DNA of 39,449 bases from Planctomycetia bacterium (GTDB taxonomy: Bacteria > Planctomycetota > UBA1135 > UBA2386): assembly GCA_005776365.1 (NCBI GenBank), contig SXPK01000073.1:1-39449 (forward strand), read 5' to 3'. The notes under the pieces were generated by a model, which saw nothing but the letters and a program-made list of their open reading frames with translations, did no database searches and was not told where the DNA came from. The position numbers and the translations under genes were made by a program. Positions 1 through 8,441 of the stretch are shown here, piece by piece (the first letter of the stretch is position 1; each line of letters opens with the position of its first letter).

Positions 1-128
1 ATGTGCAGGTAGCCGTTCGGTTCCGGCGGAAAGCGCGTGACGACTTGTTTGACCTTGCCGGACTCCAGGTCCGCGCGAACGCGTTCGCGGATGAAGTCGG
101 ACGGAGAGGCTGGAACGGCGTCGGTCAT
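1..128 (-). CDS. glnS: Glutaminyl-tRNA synthetase, N-terminal 42 residues (partial)
   Basis: The leftward reading frame from the ATG at 128 gives 42 residues before the window ends. They contain [16 protein letters not shown] followed by [12 protein letters not shown], which is the GlnRS start (E. coli has NFIR..DLASGK and [14 protein letters not shown]). The class I HIGH motif therefore begins exactly at the window edge. GlnRS charges tRNA-Gln directly with glutamine in the cytoplasm; many bacteria lack it and use Glu-tRNA plus GatCAB. GluRS normally has FAPSPTG at this place, so GluRS is unlikely. The gene is divergent from the iron-sulfur membrane protein, with 53 nt between starts. Only the N-terminus is visible, so completeness cannot be judged. 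Confidence 0.85.
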   Translation of the reverse strand, partial: MTDAVPASPSDFIRERVRADLESGKVKQVVTRFPPEPNGYLH

Positions 129-166
129 GGGCGAGTGTGGTAACGGGCGTTCGGAAGAGGGGCAAG

Positions 167-172
167 TATGCT
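167..172 (+). promoter_or_regulatory. -10-like hexamer TATGCT close to the start codon
   Basis: TATGCT lies 9 nt before the ATG at 182. The same hexamer occurs in the putative rpsB and gap promoters of this window. There is no convincing -35 and no Shine-Dalgarno sequence, so the transcript could be leaderless or nearly so. Weak evidence on its own. Confidence 0.3.
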
Positions 173-181
173 GCGCCACCG

Positions 182-1768
182 ATGACGATGCCGATCTCGC
201 CCGTTCGCAACGACCCGCTCGACGCGCTGCCGCGCCTCGACCGGCACAAGCCGAAGAACGGCCCCGTCGCCAAATCCAAAGTCAGCAGGAAGCGGGCCTA
301 CGTGCTGATCGGCGTGCACCTGCTGATTGCTGCGCACATCGTGCAGTGGCTCGCGTCCGGAACGACCTTGACCCCTGTCGAGCCGTCGGAAGCCGGCTAC
401 CTGCTCGACGAGGGCAAGCTCAATGCCGGCGTGATCCTGTTCGGCGTGGCCATCCTCGGGACTCTCGTGTTCGGGCGGTGGTTTTGCGGTTGGGCTTGCC
501 ACCTCGTCGCGGTGCAGGACCTGTCGGCCTGGTTGCTCGGCAGGATGGGATTGAAGCCGCGGCCGTTGCGCAGCCGGCTCTTGGTGTTCGTGCCCTTCGT
601 CGTCGCCTTTCACATGTTCATCGAGGGACCGCTGCTGCGCTGGTGGCACGGAGTCGATCACCCACCGATCGAGGCGGCGTTTTCGACGAGCGAGTTCTGG
701 GAGCGATTCCCGGGCCCCGTCATGGCGGTGCTGCAATTCGTCGTGCTCGGTTTTTTGATCGTCTGGTGGATGGGTGCGAAGGGCTTTTGCACGCACGGTT
801 GTCCCTACGGGGCCTTCTTCGCCGTCGCGGATCGCTTCGCGCCGATGCGGATCAAGGTCTCGGATGCGTGCAATGGCTGCGGCCACTGCACGTCGGTCTG
901 CTCGAGCAACGTGCGGGTTCACGAAGAGGTCGCAAAGCACAAGCAGATCGTCGATCCCGGTTGCATGAAGTGCCTCGACTGCGTGTCCGTTTGCCCGACC
1001 GATGCACTGTCCTTTGGTCTGGCGATGCCAAAGCCGTTCGCGACCAGCCAGAACCGCATCGCGGCGCGCGCGGACTTCACCTGGCCTGAAGAAATCGCGC
1101 TCGCGGTGATCACGGTCTTGGCGACGATCGCGTTCCGCGGCGCGTGGTTTGGCGAGCACGTGCCGTTCTTGCTCGCGGTGGGACTGGGTGTCGTGACGGC
1201 GGTCTTCGCGCTGTTGTTGTGGCGGCTCGTGCGACGGCCCAACGTCGCGTTCCAGCACACGGAGCTAAAACAGCGCCACGCGTGGACCCCTGCGGGCAAC
1301 TTCGCGGTCCTCGCCTCATTTGCTTGGACGGCGCTTTTCGTCGACTGCGCCGGCATCCGTTGGCACTCGCTGGCGGCCAACTCGATCGAGCGTGCGATGG
1401 CGCCGTGGTCAAATCCTGAGCAGCGTCAAAAGGACTTGCTGGCCTACGACGCGGCGCTCGCGAAGGCCGAGCAGTGGGAACTGGTCGAAGATCCCGAGGT
1501 GCAGCGCAAGCGTGGCCTCGCGCAGCGCGACCTCGCAGTGCTGACAGAGGACCCGGCGCGCATGGCGGATGCCGAGATGCGTCTGCGTCGCGCACTTGCA
1601 GCGATGCCAACTTCGCTCGGCTCGCTCGTTCCGCTCGCCGACGTGCTGCACATCACCGGTCGGGATCCGGAAGCGATCGAGTTGCTGCAACGCGCCGACA
1701 AGGCAAGGCCCGGCAACGCCGAGGTGCAAAAGCGGCTGCAGGCGATTCAAAACGTGTCGCCGCGGTGA
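182..1768 (+). CDS. CcoG/NapH-like polyferredoxin membrane protein with TPR-like tail
   Basis: A 528-aa membrane protein. After a basic N-terminus there are about four hydrophobic segments (near 40-58, 82-98, 132-148 and 181-197). Cysteine pairs lie at membrane edges (C102/C106 in RWFCGWACH and C203/C207 in FCTHGCPYG), as in NapH/CcoG/RdxA proteins. Two 4Fe-4S motifs follow: C230-C233-C236-C240 and C261-C264-C267-C271. Two more hydrophobic stretches (about 304-350) precede a soluble C-terminus with a TPR-like helical repeat (about 430-525). Family members move electrons at the membrane, for example in cytochrome oxidase copper handling or quinol oxidation. No cco or nap genes are adjacent, so the partner is unknown. 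The ATG at 182 is chosen over upstream GTG 137 because it leaves a normal basic N-terminus and avoids running into the divergent gene. The gene converges on the secreted protein with 21 nt between stops. Confidence 0.8.
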   Translation: MTMPISPVRNDPLDALPRLDRHKPKNGPVAKSKVSRKRAYVLIGVHLLIAAHIVQWLASGTTLTPVEPSEAGYLLDEGKLNAGVILFGVAILGTLVFGRWFCGWACHLVAVQDLSAWLLGRMGLKPRPLRSRLLVFVPFVVAFHMFIEGPLLRWWHGVDHPPIEAAFSTSEFWERFPGPVMAVLQFVVLGFLIVWWMGAKGFCTHGCPYGAFFAVADRFAPMRIKVSDACNGCGHCTSVCSSNVRVHEEVAKHKQIVDPGCMKCLDCVSVCPTDALSFGLAMPKPFATSQNRIAARADFTWPEEIALAVITVLATIAFRGAWFGEHVPFLLAVGLGVVTAVFALLLWRLVRRPNVAFQHTELKQRHAWTPAGNFAVLASFAWTALFVDCAGIRWHSLAANSIERAMAPWSNPEQRQKDLLAYDAALAKAEQWELVEDPEVQRKRGLAQRDLAVLTEDPARMADAEMRLRRALAAMPTSLGSLVPLADVLHITGRDPEAIELLQRADKARPGNAEVQKRLQAIQNVSPR

Positions 1769-1789
1769 TCGCCTGCGAGGTCCGCCAAC

Positions 1790-3385
1790 TCACTGGCAAC
1801 CTGTGCCGCCGACGCGAACGGTGATGCCGTTGCTGAGATTGAAGTCGCCGAGGAAGGCCCCGGTTCCCGGCGCCAGCGCGGCGCCCTGCAGGGTCACGTC
1901 TCCTGGCAGCAGGCCCGCGGGAATCGGCAGCGGCAGCGGCGCGAAGCCGCCGACATTGGTGACGACGAAACCAAGGCTGATGATCGTCGAAGTGTCGAGG
2001 AACGCGGAGCATCCGACGCCAAGCGGTGTCGTCATCGCGTGCGGGCTCAAGAACACGACCGCTGCCGTCGTGGGTGGCGCCAGCACGAACAAGCGGAATA
2101 CGGGGTTGGGGATCGTCGCGAGGCCGCCTATCTCGAGCGTCGCCGCGGGCGATCCGCATCCTGGCCCGATCCAGACTGACGGCAGGTTGCCTGGCGTCTG
2201 CGTCGGGACGGTGAAGCTCAACGCGCCAGGGCCGATGCGCGCCTGATCGAAGCTCGCGAGGCCAGTTGCCGGAGCTGCGTCAGTCTCGAACCAGAAGTTG
2301 AACATGCTGTTCCAGTTGAGCGGGTTGGCGGCGGGCGCCGAGAAGGCGAGTTCGCCGCCCGATCGTGTCGCGACCCACTGATTGAGCGCATCCTGGTCGA
2401 TGTCGCGGAAGCCGACGTCGCGCACGCGCGCCGAGGGGCACAAGGGGAGCCGAAACGAAGCGACGCCGCGGTGGTTGTCGATATTGTGCGCCACGTACTC
2501 GTAGTGCCAAAACCCGTTGGTCGGGCCCGTGACCTTCACCGCAACGCTGACGCGGCCGTCGTCGTTGCCGTTGCCGCCGAGTTGAATCGAGGCGCCGGGC
2601 CATTGCGTGAGCACAGAGCCAGGGACCGGTTCGCCGACGTTGGTGGCCGACCACGTCGTGCCGCTCCAGGCAAACGCGACGCCGCGCGTCAGCATGTTGT
2701 CGCCGCGCACGGCAACGGACTCGCCTTCGTGCAGCAACTGGATCTGGTAGAAGAAACTCGCGCCCGTGACGATGTCGGACTCACGGATCGTGACGCGGTT
2801 CTTCACCGCGTCGCCAGCCATGTTGAGTGGGCTGCGCGATCCGTCCGAGTTGGCCGGCGGTGCGACCTCAGGTTCGCCGCGGTCGAAGTAGCTGCCGACC
2901 ATGGCCCACGTCCCAAGCCATGGGTTGATCTCGTCGGGCGGGCCGAGGTAGTTGCGATCGGCGTTGTTGCCGGCGGCATAGACGTCCGAGCAACCGAGTC
3001 CCATCAACGAGCCGGTGCCCGGGTCGACGCACGGCAGGCAGACGCCGTTGTTGCTGTTCAACGACAGGAATGCGTGCTTGCAGTAGCTGCGATCCGAGAC
3101 CTGGACCATGCGGTCGCCTTGCAGGCGCGCGACCAGGAACCCGAACTTCGGGTGGTCGGTCTGCGGCACCGCATGCCAGGGGATCAGCACTTGGCCTGGG
3201 TTGCACATCGTGTTCGACGCGGAGAAACCCAACTCGCCATTGGGGTGGGCGGCGCCGCGGCGGCCCCAGACGGTGGGGTTGGCGATCGCCGAGAGCTTGC
3301 CGTCGAGGCCAGCGATGGCGTTGGATTGTGCGGCCAGGGACGAGGCCAGCACGAAGCTCGCGATGTAGAGGCTGGGGCGTTTCAT
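1790..3385 (-). CDS. Large secreted protein, copy B of a tandem pair
   Basis: Predicted 531-aa exported protein. The chosen ATG at 3385 begins MKRPSLYIASFVLASSLAAQ, a clear Sec signal peptide with cleavage likely after AQ; a longer frame upstream has no signal character. The mature part has conserved blocks GLDGKL, NPTVWGRRG, SNTMCNPG, HPKFGF, SYCKHAFLSLN, CLPC, GCSDVYAAGNN, NYLGPPDEINPW, GSYFDRG, LLHEGESVAVR, NVGFRDIDQD-like and NPLNWNSMFNFWF. The end is GAFLGDFNLSNGITVRVGG. I do not recognise a catalytic domain. It matches, block for block and without gaps, the next gene upstream (3536-5131), so this is a tandem duplicate. Secreted proteins with this layout are, from memory, recurrent in Planctomycetota; function unknown. 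Cysteine-rich segments suggest disulfides or metal binding, which is inference. Confidence 0.8.
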   Translation of the reverse strand: MKRPSLYIASFVLASSLAAQSNAIAGLDGKLSAIANPTVWGRRGAAHPNGELGFSASNTMCNPGQVLIPWHAVPQTDHPKFGFLVARLQGDRMVQVSDRSYCKHAFLSLNSNNGVCLPCVDPGTGSLMGLGCSDVYAAGNNADRNYLGPPDEINPWLGTWAMVGSYFDRGEPEVAPPANSDGSRSPLNMAGDAVKNRVTIRESDIVTGASFFYQIQLLHEGESVAVRGDNMLTRGVAFAWSGTTWSATNVGEPVPGSVLTQWPGASIQLGGNGNDDGRVSVAVKVTGPTNGFWHYEYVAHNIDNHRGVASFRLPLCPSARVRDVGFRDIDQDALNQWVATRSGGELAFSAPAANPLNWNSMFNFWFETDAAPATGLASFDQARIGPGALSFTVPTQTPGNLPSVWIGPGCGSPAATLEIGGLATIPNPVFRLFVLAPPTTAAVVFLSPHAMTTPLGVGCSAFLDTSTIISLGFVVTNVGGFAPLPLPIPAGLLPGDVTLQGAALAPGTGAFLGDFNLSNGITVRVGGTGCQ

Positions 3386-3460
3386 CGGCAGTGATGGAGA
3401 GGGCGATCTTGGAATGGACGTCGGGGTCGGGTTGCGAATGGTGCGGCTCAGCAAACGAAC

Positions 3461-3491
3461 GCGGCCCGGAAGCTCTTCGCCGCCGGGCCGC
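3461..3491 (-). terminator. GC-rich hairpin between the tandem secreted genes
   Basis: A perfect 9-bp inverted repeat (GCGGCCCGG at 3461-3469 and CCGGGCCGC at 3483-3491) with a 13-nt loop lies downstream of the copy A stop. Read leftward it is followed by GTTCGTTTGC, only a short T-rich run. It could end copy A transcription and give copy B its own promoter. Confidence 0.55.
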
Positions 3492-3535
3492 GCTCGCGCG
3501 TCGTCACTAACGCTTCAGCAGCATTGTCGCTCAGT

Positions 3536-5131
3536 TCACGGGCAGCCCGAGCCGCCGACGCGGATCTTGATGCCGTTGCTGAGGTTGAAGTCGCCGAGGA
3601 ATGCGCCGGTCCCGTGCGCGACCGTGGCCGCCTGGATCGTCACATCGCCTGGGAACAGGCCCGGGGGGATCGGCAGCGACAAAGAAGCGAGGCCCGCGGC
3701 GTCCGTCAGCACAAACCCGAGGTCGATCATCGCCGTCGTATCGAGGTAGGCGGTGCAACCACCACCCAATGGCGTCGTGATCGCGGTCGGGCTGAGGAAT
3801 AGCGCCGAGCCGGAGAGCGGCGTCGACAGCACCTGCAGCGCGAACGCTGGGCTCGGGATCGTCGGCAGGCCGCTGGTGCGGAGCGTCGTGTTCGAAGCGC
3901 CGCAGCCGTTGCCAAGGTAGACGGTCGGGACGAACCCAGCCACCTGCGTCGGAACGGTGAAGCTCAACGCGCCTGCACCGATGCGCGCCTGATCGAAGGC
4001 CGCATTGCCGGCCACTGGCGCCGCATCGCTGTCGAACCAGAAGTTGAACAGGCTGTTCCAGTTCAGCGGGTTGTTGCCGGGCGCGGAGAACACCAATTCG
4101 CCGCCGACGCGGGACGACGTCCACTGATTGAGCACGTCCTGGTCGATGTCACGGAAGCCGACGTTCTGCACGCGAGCCGCTGAGCACATCGGGATGCGGA
4201 AGGTTGCCGCGCCGCGGTGGTTGTCGACGTTGTGCACCGCGTATTCGTAGTGCCACATGCCGTTGGTCGGCCCGGTGACCTTGACCGCGATGCTGATGCG
4301 GCCGTCGTCGCTGCCGTTGCCGGCAAGGCTCATCGAAGCGCCGGGCCACTGCGTCAGCACCGAGCCGGTGATCGCGTTGCCCACGTTGGCCGTGGACCAC
4401 GCAGTGCCGCTCCAGGTGTAGGAGACGCCGCGGCACATGATGTTGTCCGCGCGCACGGCAACAGACTCACCTTCGTGCAGCAAATGGATCTGGTAGAAGT
4501 AGGTCGATCCAGCCTGGATGTCCGCTTCTTTGATGGTGACGCGGTTCTTCACCACGTCGCCGGTTGTGCTGATGGTGCTGCGGACGCCGTCGGCATTGCC
4601 CGGCGCTGCAACCGCGGGATCGCCGCGGTCGAAGTAGCTGCCAACCATGCTCCAGGTGCCGGTCCACGGATTGATTTCATCGGGCGGGCCGAGGTAGTTG
4701 CGGTCGCCGTTGTTGCCAGCGGCGTAGACGTCAGAGCAGCCGATGCCCATCACCGAGCCGGTGCCGGGGTTGGTGCAAGGCAGGCAGACGCCGCTGTTCG
4801 TGTTGAGCGACAGGAATGCATGCTTGCAGTAGCTGCGATCCGAGATCTGGACCATGCGATCGTTCTGCAGGCGAGTGACCATGAAGCCGAACTTCGGATG
4901 GTTTGCCTGCGGCACTGCCGACCACGGGATCACGATGCTGCCTGGATTGCACATCGTGTTGGAAGCCGAGAAGCCAAACTCGCCATTGGGGTTGGATGCG
5001 CCGCGGCGGCCCCATACGGTCGGGTTGGCAATCGCGTAGAGCTTGCCGTCGAGACCAGCGACGGAGTTTGACTGCGCGGCGAGGGTCGATGCGAGGACGC
5101 TCGACGCGGCGATGAGGTTGCGGAGTTGCAT
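3536..5131 (-). CDS. Large secreted protein, copy A of a tandem pair
   Basis: Predicted 531-aa exported protein of exactly the same length as its downstream neighbour. The start at ATG 5131 gives MQLRNLIAASSVLASTLAAQ, a Sec signal peptide; the frame stays open for 106 more codons upstream but that stretch has no sensible N-terminus. The two copies share nearly all conserved blocks (WGRRG, NTMCNPG, RSYCKHAFLSLN, GTGS.MG.GCSDVYAAGNN, NYLGPPDEINPW, LLHEGESVAVR, GSVLTQWPGAS, VTGPTNG.WHYEY, VDNHRG, DQARIG.GALSFTVPTQ). Both end in DFNLSNGI..RVGG.GC plus one residue. The cysteines are conserved. No enzyme family is recognised. The duplication is old enough for many substitutions but has tolerated no net length change, which suggests selection on a compact folded domain. 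Cell-surface or periplasmic location is expected. Confidence 0.8.
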   Translation of the reverse strand: MQLRNLIAASSVLASTLAAQSNSVAGLDGKLYAIANPTVWGRRGASNPNGEFGFSASNTMCNPGSIVIPWSAVPQANHPKFGFMVTRLQNDRMVQISDRSYCKHAFLSLNTNSGVCLPCTNPGTGSVMGIGCSDVYAAGNNGDRNYLGPPDEINPWTGTWSMVGSYFDRGDPAVAAPGNADGVRSTISTTGDVVKNRVTIKEADIQAGSTYFYQIHLLHEGESVAVRADNIMCRGVSYTWSGTAWSTANVGNAITGSVLTQWPGASMSLAGNGSDDGRISIAVKVTGPTNGMWHYEYAVHNVDNHRGAATFRIPMCSAARVQNVGFRDIDQDVLNQWTSSRVGGELVFSAPGNNPLNWNSLFNFWFDSDAAPVAGNAAFDQARIGAGALSFTVPTQVAGFVPTVYLGNGCGASNTTLRTSGLPTIPSPAFALQVLSTPLSGSALFLSPTAITTPLGGGCTAYLDTTAMIDLGFVLTDAAGLASLSLPIPPGLFPGDVTIQAATVAHGTGAFLGDFNLSNGIKIRVGGSGCP

Positions 5132-5175
5132 CGGGTTCGTTGCTGCCTGTGTAGGAGTGGGGAGGCGAGCCCGAA

Positions 5176-5202
5176 ATCCTACCACTCCTCTCCCGTTGGC
5201 AA
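5176..5202 (-). promoter_or_regulatory. Possible promoter of secreted copy A
   Basis: Leftward TTGCCA (5202-5197), a 15-nt spacer and TAGGAT (5181-5176) lie about 45 nt before the ATG at 5131. The spacer is short for a sigma-70 promoter, so this is tentative. Nothing else is seen in the 205-nt gap 5132-5336. Confidence 0.3.
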
Positions 5203-5336
5203 GGCGCAGTGGATCGTCGCGAACGCGTGTCATCCGCGCGCATGCGTCGGCAACGCAACAAGAATGGGCCCGCCGGTGGTCCCGGCTTGAGACGAAGCCA
5301 TGCGCGGAAGCATTGCGGCGCTCCGCGATGGATGGC

Positions 5337-6449
5337 TCAGCTTCCCTGAGCTTGTTCCGCGCTGCCGGATTCGAGGTCTGGCGCGGCCTTGCCATTCCCA
5401 GATTCCGAGCCGTTGTCGCCGGGGTTGTGTCCGGCATACAGCCAGACATGGTTCTTGCCGCGGCGCTTGGCTTCCTTTAGCGCATGGTTGGCACGGCTTC
5501 GGAGCAACTCAGGGCTTCCCGACGACCGCGCATCGTGCGCGTCGATGCCGATCGAGACCGTGACCTGGCGCGAATAGGGGCCGCGGTGGATCACTGTCTC
5601 GGCGATGCGTTGGCGGATGCGCATCGCTGTCTGCACTGCTTCGCGCGGCGTGGTCTGCGGCAACAGCACGCAGAATTCGTCGCCGCCGATGCGCGCCGCG
5701 AAGTCGGTTTCGCGCACGGTGTTGCGCAGCGTCTCGCCGACCTTGCGCAGCACTTCATCGCCAAACGTGTATTCGGTCGAATCGTTGACGGCCTTGAAGT
5801 CGTCGATGTCGAGGAACAAGAGCGACAGCGCGTCCTGATGTCGGCGCGCGCGCTTCCATTCGAGGATCAGGATGCGCGAGAAGTATTGCTCGCTCAGCAG
5901 GCCGGTCTTGAAGTCGACGCTGATCTGGCCTTCCAGATGTCGCTGCCGCAACAAGAGGGTCGAATGTCGGCGGCGATGGGCGAGCACCAGTTCGACGCGA
6001 TACAGCGTCTCGCTCGACGACATGGGCTTGCGCACGAAATCGCGAATCGGCAGTTGCCAACGGTGCGCGTCGCCGAGCAACTGCAAGTCATCGACGACGA
6101 TCACCACCGGAATCGGGTCGTCTTCGCGCTGCAGCGCCTCGATGAGTTCGAGTTCGATTCCACCTGTGACCAGCGTGAGCGGATTGAGCACGACCACCGC
6201 AGGGCGCACTTCGCGCAGCAAGCGGCGGGTCTCGGCCAGCGACTGTGAGGACCGGACGTCCATGCCGCGCTTGGCCAGCAGTTCCATCAGTTCCTGCAGG
6301 TCGTCGCGACCGTGGTTGCAGACCACTACTGTGGCCGGCGTCGTCGGCGTTGGCGGGGTTTCGGGGGGAGCCGAGGTCAAGATGGTTGCAATGCGGCGAC
6401 GGGGCGGGGCAGGTGTTCCGGAAGCCGTCGGGGTGGCGACCGTAAACAT
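5337..6449 (-). CDS. Diguanylate cyclase (GGDEF) with degenerate receiver domain
   Basis: A 370-aa cytoplasmic protein. After a Pro/Thr-rich N-terminus (1-38), residues 39-158 fold like a response-regulator receiver, but the acidic pocket after strand 1 is CNHG. The usual phospho-acceptor Asp is replaced by Asn89 in VVLNP; the conserved Lys141 (VRKP) remains. Residues about 175-340 form a GGDEF domain with LDIDDFK (metal Asp214), an intact GGDEF at 255-259 and an I-site RETD at 246-249. It should therefore make cyclic di-GMP from two GTP and be product-inhibited. The receiver is unlikely to be phosphorylated and may instead bind a ligand or partner. The tail after 343 is Gly/Ser/Glu-rich and disordered. 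The gene stands alone, divergent from rpsB, with no kinase nearby. Confidence 0.85.
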   Translation of the reverse strand: MFTVATPTASGTPAPPRRRIATILTSAPPETPPTPTTPATVVVCNHGRDDLQELMELLAKRGMDVRSSQSLAETRRLLREVRPAVVVLNPLTLVTGGIELELIEALQREDDPIPVVIVVDDLQLLGDAHRWQLPIRDFVRKPMSSSETLYRVELVLAHRRRHSTLLLRQRHLEGQISVDFKTGLLSEQYFSRILILEWKRARRHQDALSLLFLDIDDFKAVNDSTEYTFGDEVLRKVGETLRNTVRETDFAARIGGDEFCVLLPQTTPREAVQTAMRIRQRIAETVIHRGPYSRQVTVSIGIDAHDARSSGSPELLRSRANHALKEAKRRGKNHVWLYAGHNPGDNGSESGNGKAAPDLESGSAEQAQGS

Positions 6450-6577
6450 CTTTCGACCCCGAGGCTACGCGCTACAAGCGGCCCAGCAACTGGGGGACGA
6501 CGCATCGTCCGGGCGGTAGACCGCAAGCTGGGAGTTCCGCCACGGCGATTCGCCGATGGGATCGGCGGTGCGAACAC

Positions 6578-6605
6578 TTGACCGGCGCAAGGTCGTGTCT
6601 ATGCT
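6578..6605 (+). promoter_or_regulatory. Sigma-70-like promoter of the rpsB operon
   Basis: TTGACC (6578-6583), a 16-nt spacer and TATGCT (6600-6605) lie 53 nt before the rpsB start. Five of six -35 positions and four of six -10 positions match consensus. Transcription would start near 6612, leaving a 5' leader of about 47 nt. This is the best promoter match in the window. Confidence 0.6.
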
Positions 6606-6658
6606 CCCCGCCCCTTTCTTTACCGTACGCTTCCCTTCGCAGGCCAGGAGATGCCAGA

Positions 6659-7630
6659 GTGCCGCTCGTAACCGCCCAGCAGTTGATCGACGCCGGAGTT
6701 CACTACGGCCACCAAGCCAGCCGGTGGAATCCGAAGATGCAGCCGTACATCCACGGCAAACGGCACAAGATCCACATCATCAACCTGGAGGAGACCATCA
6801 AGGGCCTCTACCGGGCGACGCACTTCCTGCGGCACCTCGCGGCCACGGGCGGGCAGATCTTGTTCCTTGGCACCAAGAAGCAAATCCGCGCGGTCGTCGA
6901 GTCGGAGGCGCAGCGCGCCAACATGCCGGCCGTGACCGAGCGTTGGATCGGCGGCACGCTGACGAACTTCTCGACCGTTCGCGAGCGCCTCTCGCGCTTG
7001 ATCGAGCTCGAGAACCTGGAGAGCACCGGCGCGCTCGACAAGTACAAGAAGAAGGACCAGTCGTCGATGCGCCGCGACATGAAGAAGATCAAGCGCAACC
7101 TCGAAGGTGTGCGCGTGCTTCATGGCCTTCCGTCGGCGCTGATCGTCGTCGACCCTCGTCGCGAGGAGAACGCAGTCAAGGAAGCCGCCCGCATGAATGT
7201 GCCGGTCGTCTGCATCCTCGACACGGATTGCGATCCCGGCTACGCGGATATCGTGATCCCGGCGAACGATGACACCATGAGCTCGGTGCAGTTGATCCTG
7301 AGCCACCTCACGGAGGCCGTGATCGAAGGCCGCAAGACCTGCGACGAATCGACCCTGCGTGACGCCCAGCGCGTCGCCAGCGACGACGTCCGCTGCCGCC
7401 AGGCCCAGGGCCGGCGCACCGAAGGCGGGCGCGGCGAAGGTGGCCGTGGACGAGGCGATGGCGGCCGCGGACGCGGTGGTCCCGGCGGCGGCCGTGGCCC
7501 GCGTGGCTTTGGCGGCCCTGGCCGTGGCGGCCCGGCTGCCGGTGGTCAGGCTCCAGGTGGTCAGGCAGCTGGCGGCCACGCCGATTCCGTGTCGATTGGC
7601 GGCCCGGACGCTGACGGCCCGGCGACCTGA
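6659..7630 (+). CDS. rpsB: 30S ribosomal protein S2 with Gly/Arg-rich C-terminal tail
   Basis: A 323-aa protein. Residues 1 to about 235 are a standard S2: QQLIDAGVHYGHQASRWNPKM at the start, then FLGTKKQ, RWIGGTLTNF, LPSALIVVDP, VPVVCILDTDCDP and IPANDD. S2 binds the 30S head-platform junction and helps recruit S1. The GTG at 6659 is the start because AGGAG (6646-6650) sits 8 nt upstream; ATGs farther up would give an unrelated N-terminus. S2 is usually about 230-260 aa; here the last 75 residues or so are a low-complexity tail rich in RGG/GRG units that turns into GGQAPGGQAAGG. The reading frame is intact to the TGA, so the tail is probably real and may contact RNA. It heads the conserved rpsB-tsf-pyrH-frr block. 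Confidence 0.95.
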   Translation: MPLVTAQQLIDAGVHYGHQASRWNPKMQPYIHGKRHKIHIINLEETIKGLYRATHFLRHLAATGGQILFLGTKKQIRAVVESEAQRANMPAVTERWIGGTLTNFSTVRERLSRLIELENLESTGALDKYKKKDQSSMRRDMKKIKRNLEGVRVLHGLPSALIVVDPRREENAVKEAARMNVPVVCILDTDCDPGYADIVIPANDDTMSSVQLILSHLTEAVIEGRKTCDESTLRDAQRVASDDVRCRQAQGRRTEGGRGEGGRGRGDGGRGRGGPGGGRGPRGFGGPGRGGPAAGGQAPGGQAAGGHADSVSIGGPDADGPAT

Positions 7631-7682
7631 GAGGAGTTTCTTGTCGAGGCGCGACGCGGCCCGCTGCCGCTTCGCGCAATGC

Positions 7683-7705
7683 AGCAGGTCAAAACGCGAC
7701 CTGCT
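7683..7705 (+). other. Hairpin in the rpsB-tsf spacer
   Basis: AGCAGGTC (7683-7690) and GACCTGCT (7698-7705) form a perfect 8-bp stem with a 7-nt loop. It lies in the 177-nt gap between rpsB and tsf. No T-tract follows, so attenuation or RNA processing is as likely as termination. The rest of the gap shows nothing I can name. Confidence 0.4.
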
Positions 7706-7807
7706 CCGCGGGGCGGTCCTCACGAAGGGCGGCTCCGCGACCGGCGCGAGATCGTTCGCAGCAGATGGCGACGATGCGGCCGGCCCGAGTTTCAAAGAGA
7801 GGCGACC

Positions 7808-8422
7808 ATGACGACGATCGATGCCAAGACAGTGATGAAGCTGCGCGAAATGACCGGCGCACCGATGATGGACTGCAAGCAGGCACTGACCGAGAACGGC
7901 GGGGACATGGCCAAGTCCACCGACTGGCTGCGCAAGAAGGGCAAGGCCTCGGCGGAGAAGGCAGCCAGCCGCGAGGTCAAGGAAGGCAAGCTCTTCAGCT
8001 ACGTGCATCACAATGGCAAACTCGCCGTGCTCGTCGAAATCGTCTGTGAAACGGACTTCGTCGCGCGCAACGAGGACTTCAATCGATTCGGCAAGGGCTG
8101 CTGCCTCACGGCCGCTGCCTTCGCCCCGGCATTTCTCAATCGCGAGTCCTTGGATCAGGCTGCCGTCGAGCGCGAGCGCGCCGTGGTGCTCGAGCAGACC
8201 ATGATGACCATGAAGGGCAAGCCGCAGCCGGTCATCGACAAGGCCATCGAAGGTCGCATGGACAAGTTCTTCCAAGCGAAGTGCTTGGTCGAGATGCCCT
8301 TCGTCAATCCGGACGACCAGTCCGACACTCGCACGATCGAACAGTCGCGTCAGTGGCTCGTCGGCAAGATCGGCGAGAACATTCAGATTCGCAGATTCCA
8401 CTACATGGTCCTCGGCGGTTGA
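7808..8422 (+). CDS. tsf: Elongation factor Ts, short form
   Basis: A 204-aa nucleotide-exchange factor for EF-Tu. The N-terminal UBA-like domain reads [19 protein letters not shown] (residues 9-27). It is followed by the core signature [12 protein letters not shown] and the C-terminal block [28 protein letters not shown]. coli EF-Ts is about 283 aa with a duplicated core; this protein has a single core subdomain, like the short Thermus form. The ATG at 7808 is chosen because it starts the UBA domain and has GAGAGG just upstream (7797-7802); the open frame before it does not resemble EF-Ts. Second gene of the translation block, 19 nt before pyrH. Confidence 0.95.
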   Translation: MTTIDAKTVMKLREMTGAPMMDCKQALTENGGDMAKSTDWLRKKGKASAEKAASREVKEGKLFSYVHHNGKLAVLVEIVCETDFVARNEDFNRFGKGCCLTAAAFAPAFLNRESLDQAAVERERAVVLEQTMMTMKGKPQPVIDKAIEGRMDKFFQAKCLVEMPFVNPDDQSDTRTIEQSRQWLVGKIGENIQIRRFHYMVLGG

Positions 8423-8441
8423 GCCGGGCTTGGAGGCCGCC

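Noticed and set aside
7359-7811. Rightward Ala/Val-rich frame overlapping the rpsB tail, as a possible frameshifted S2 end
   Set aside because: S2 is complete before the tail and the Gly/Arg frame closes with a normal stop; the other frame matches no S2 sequence.
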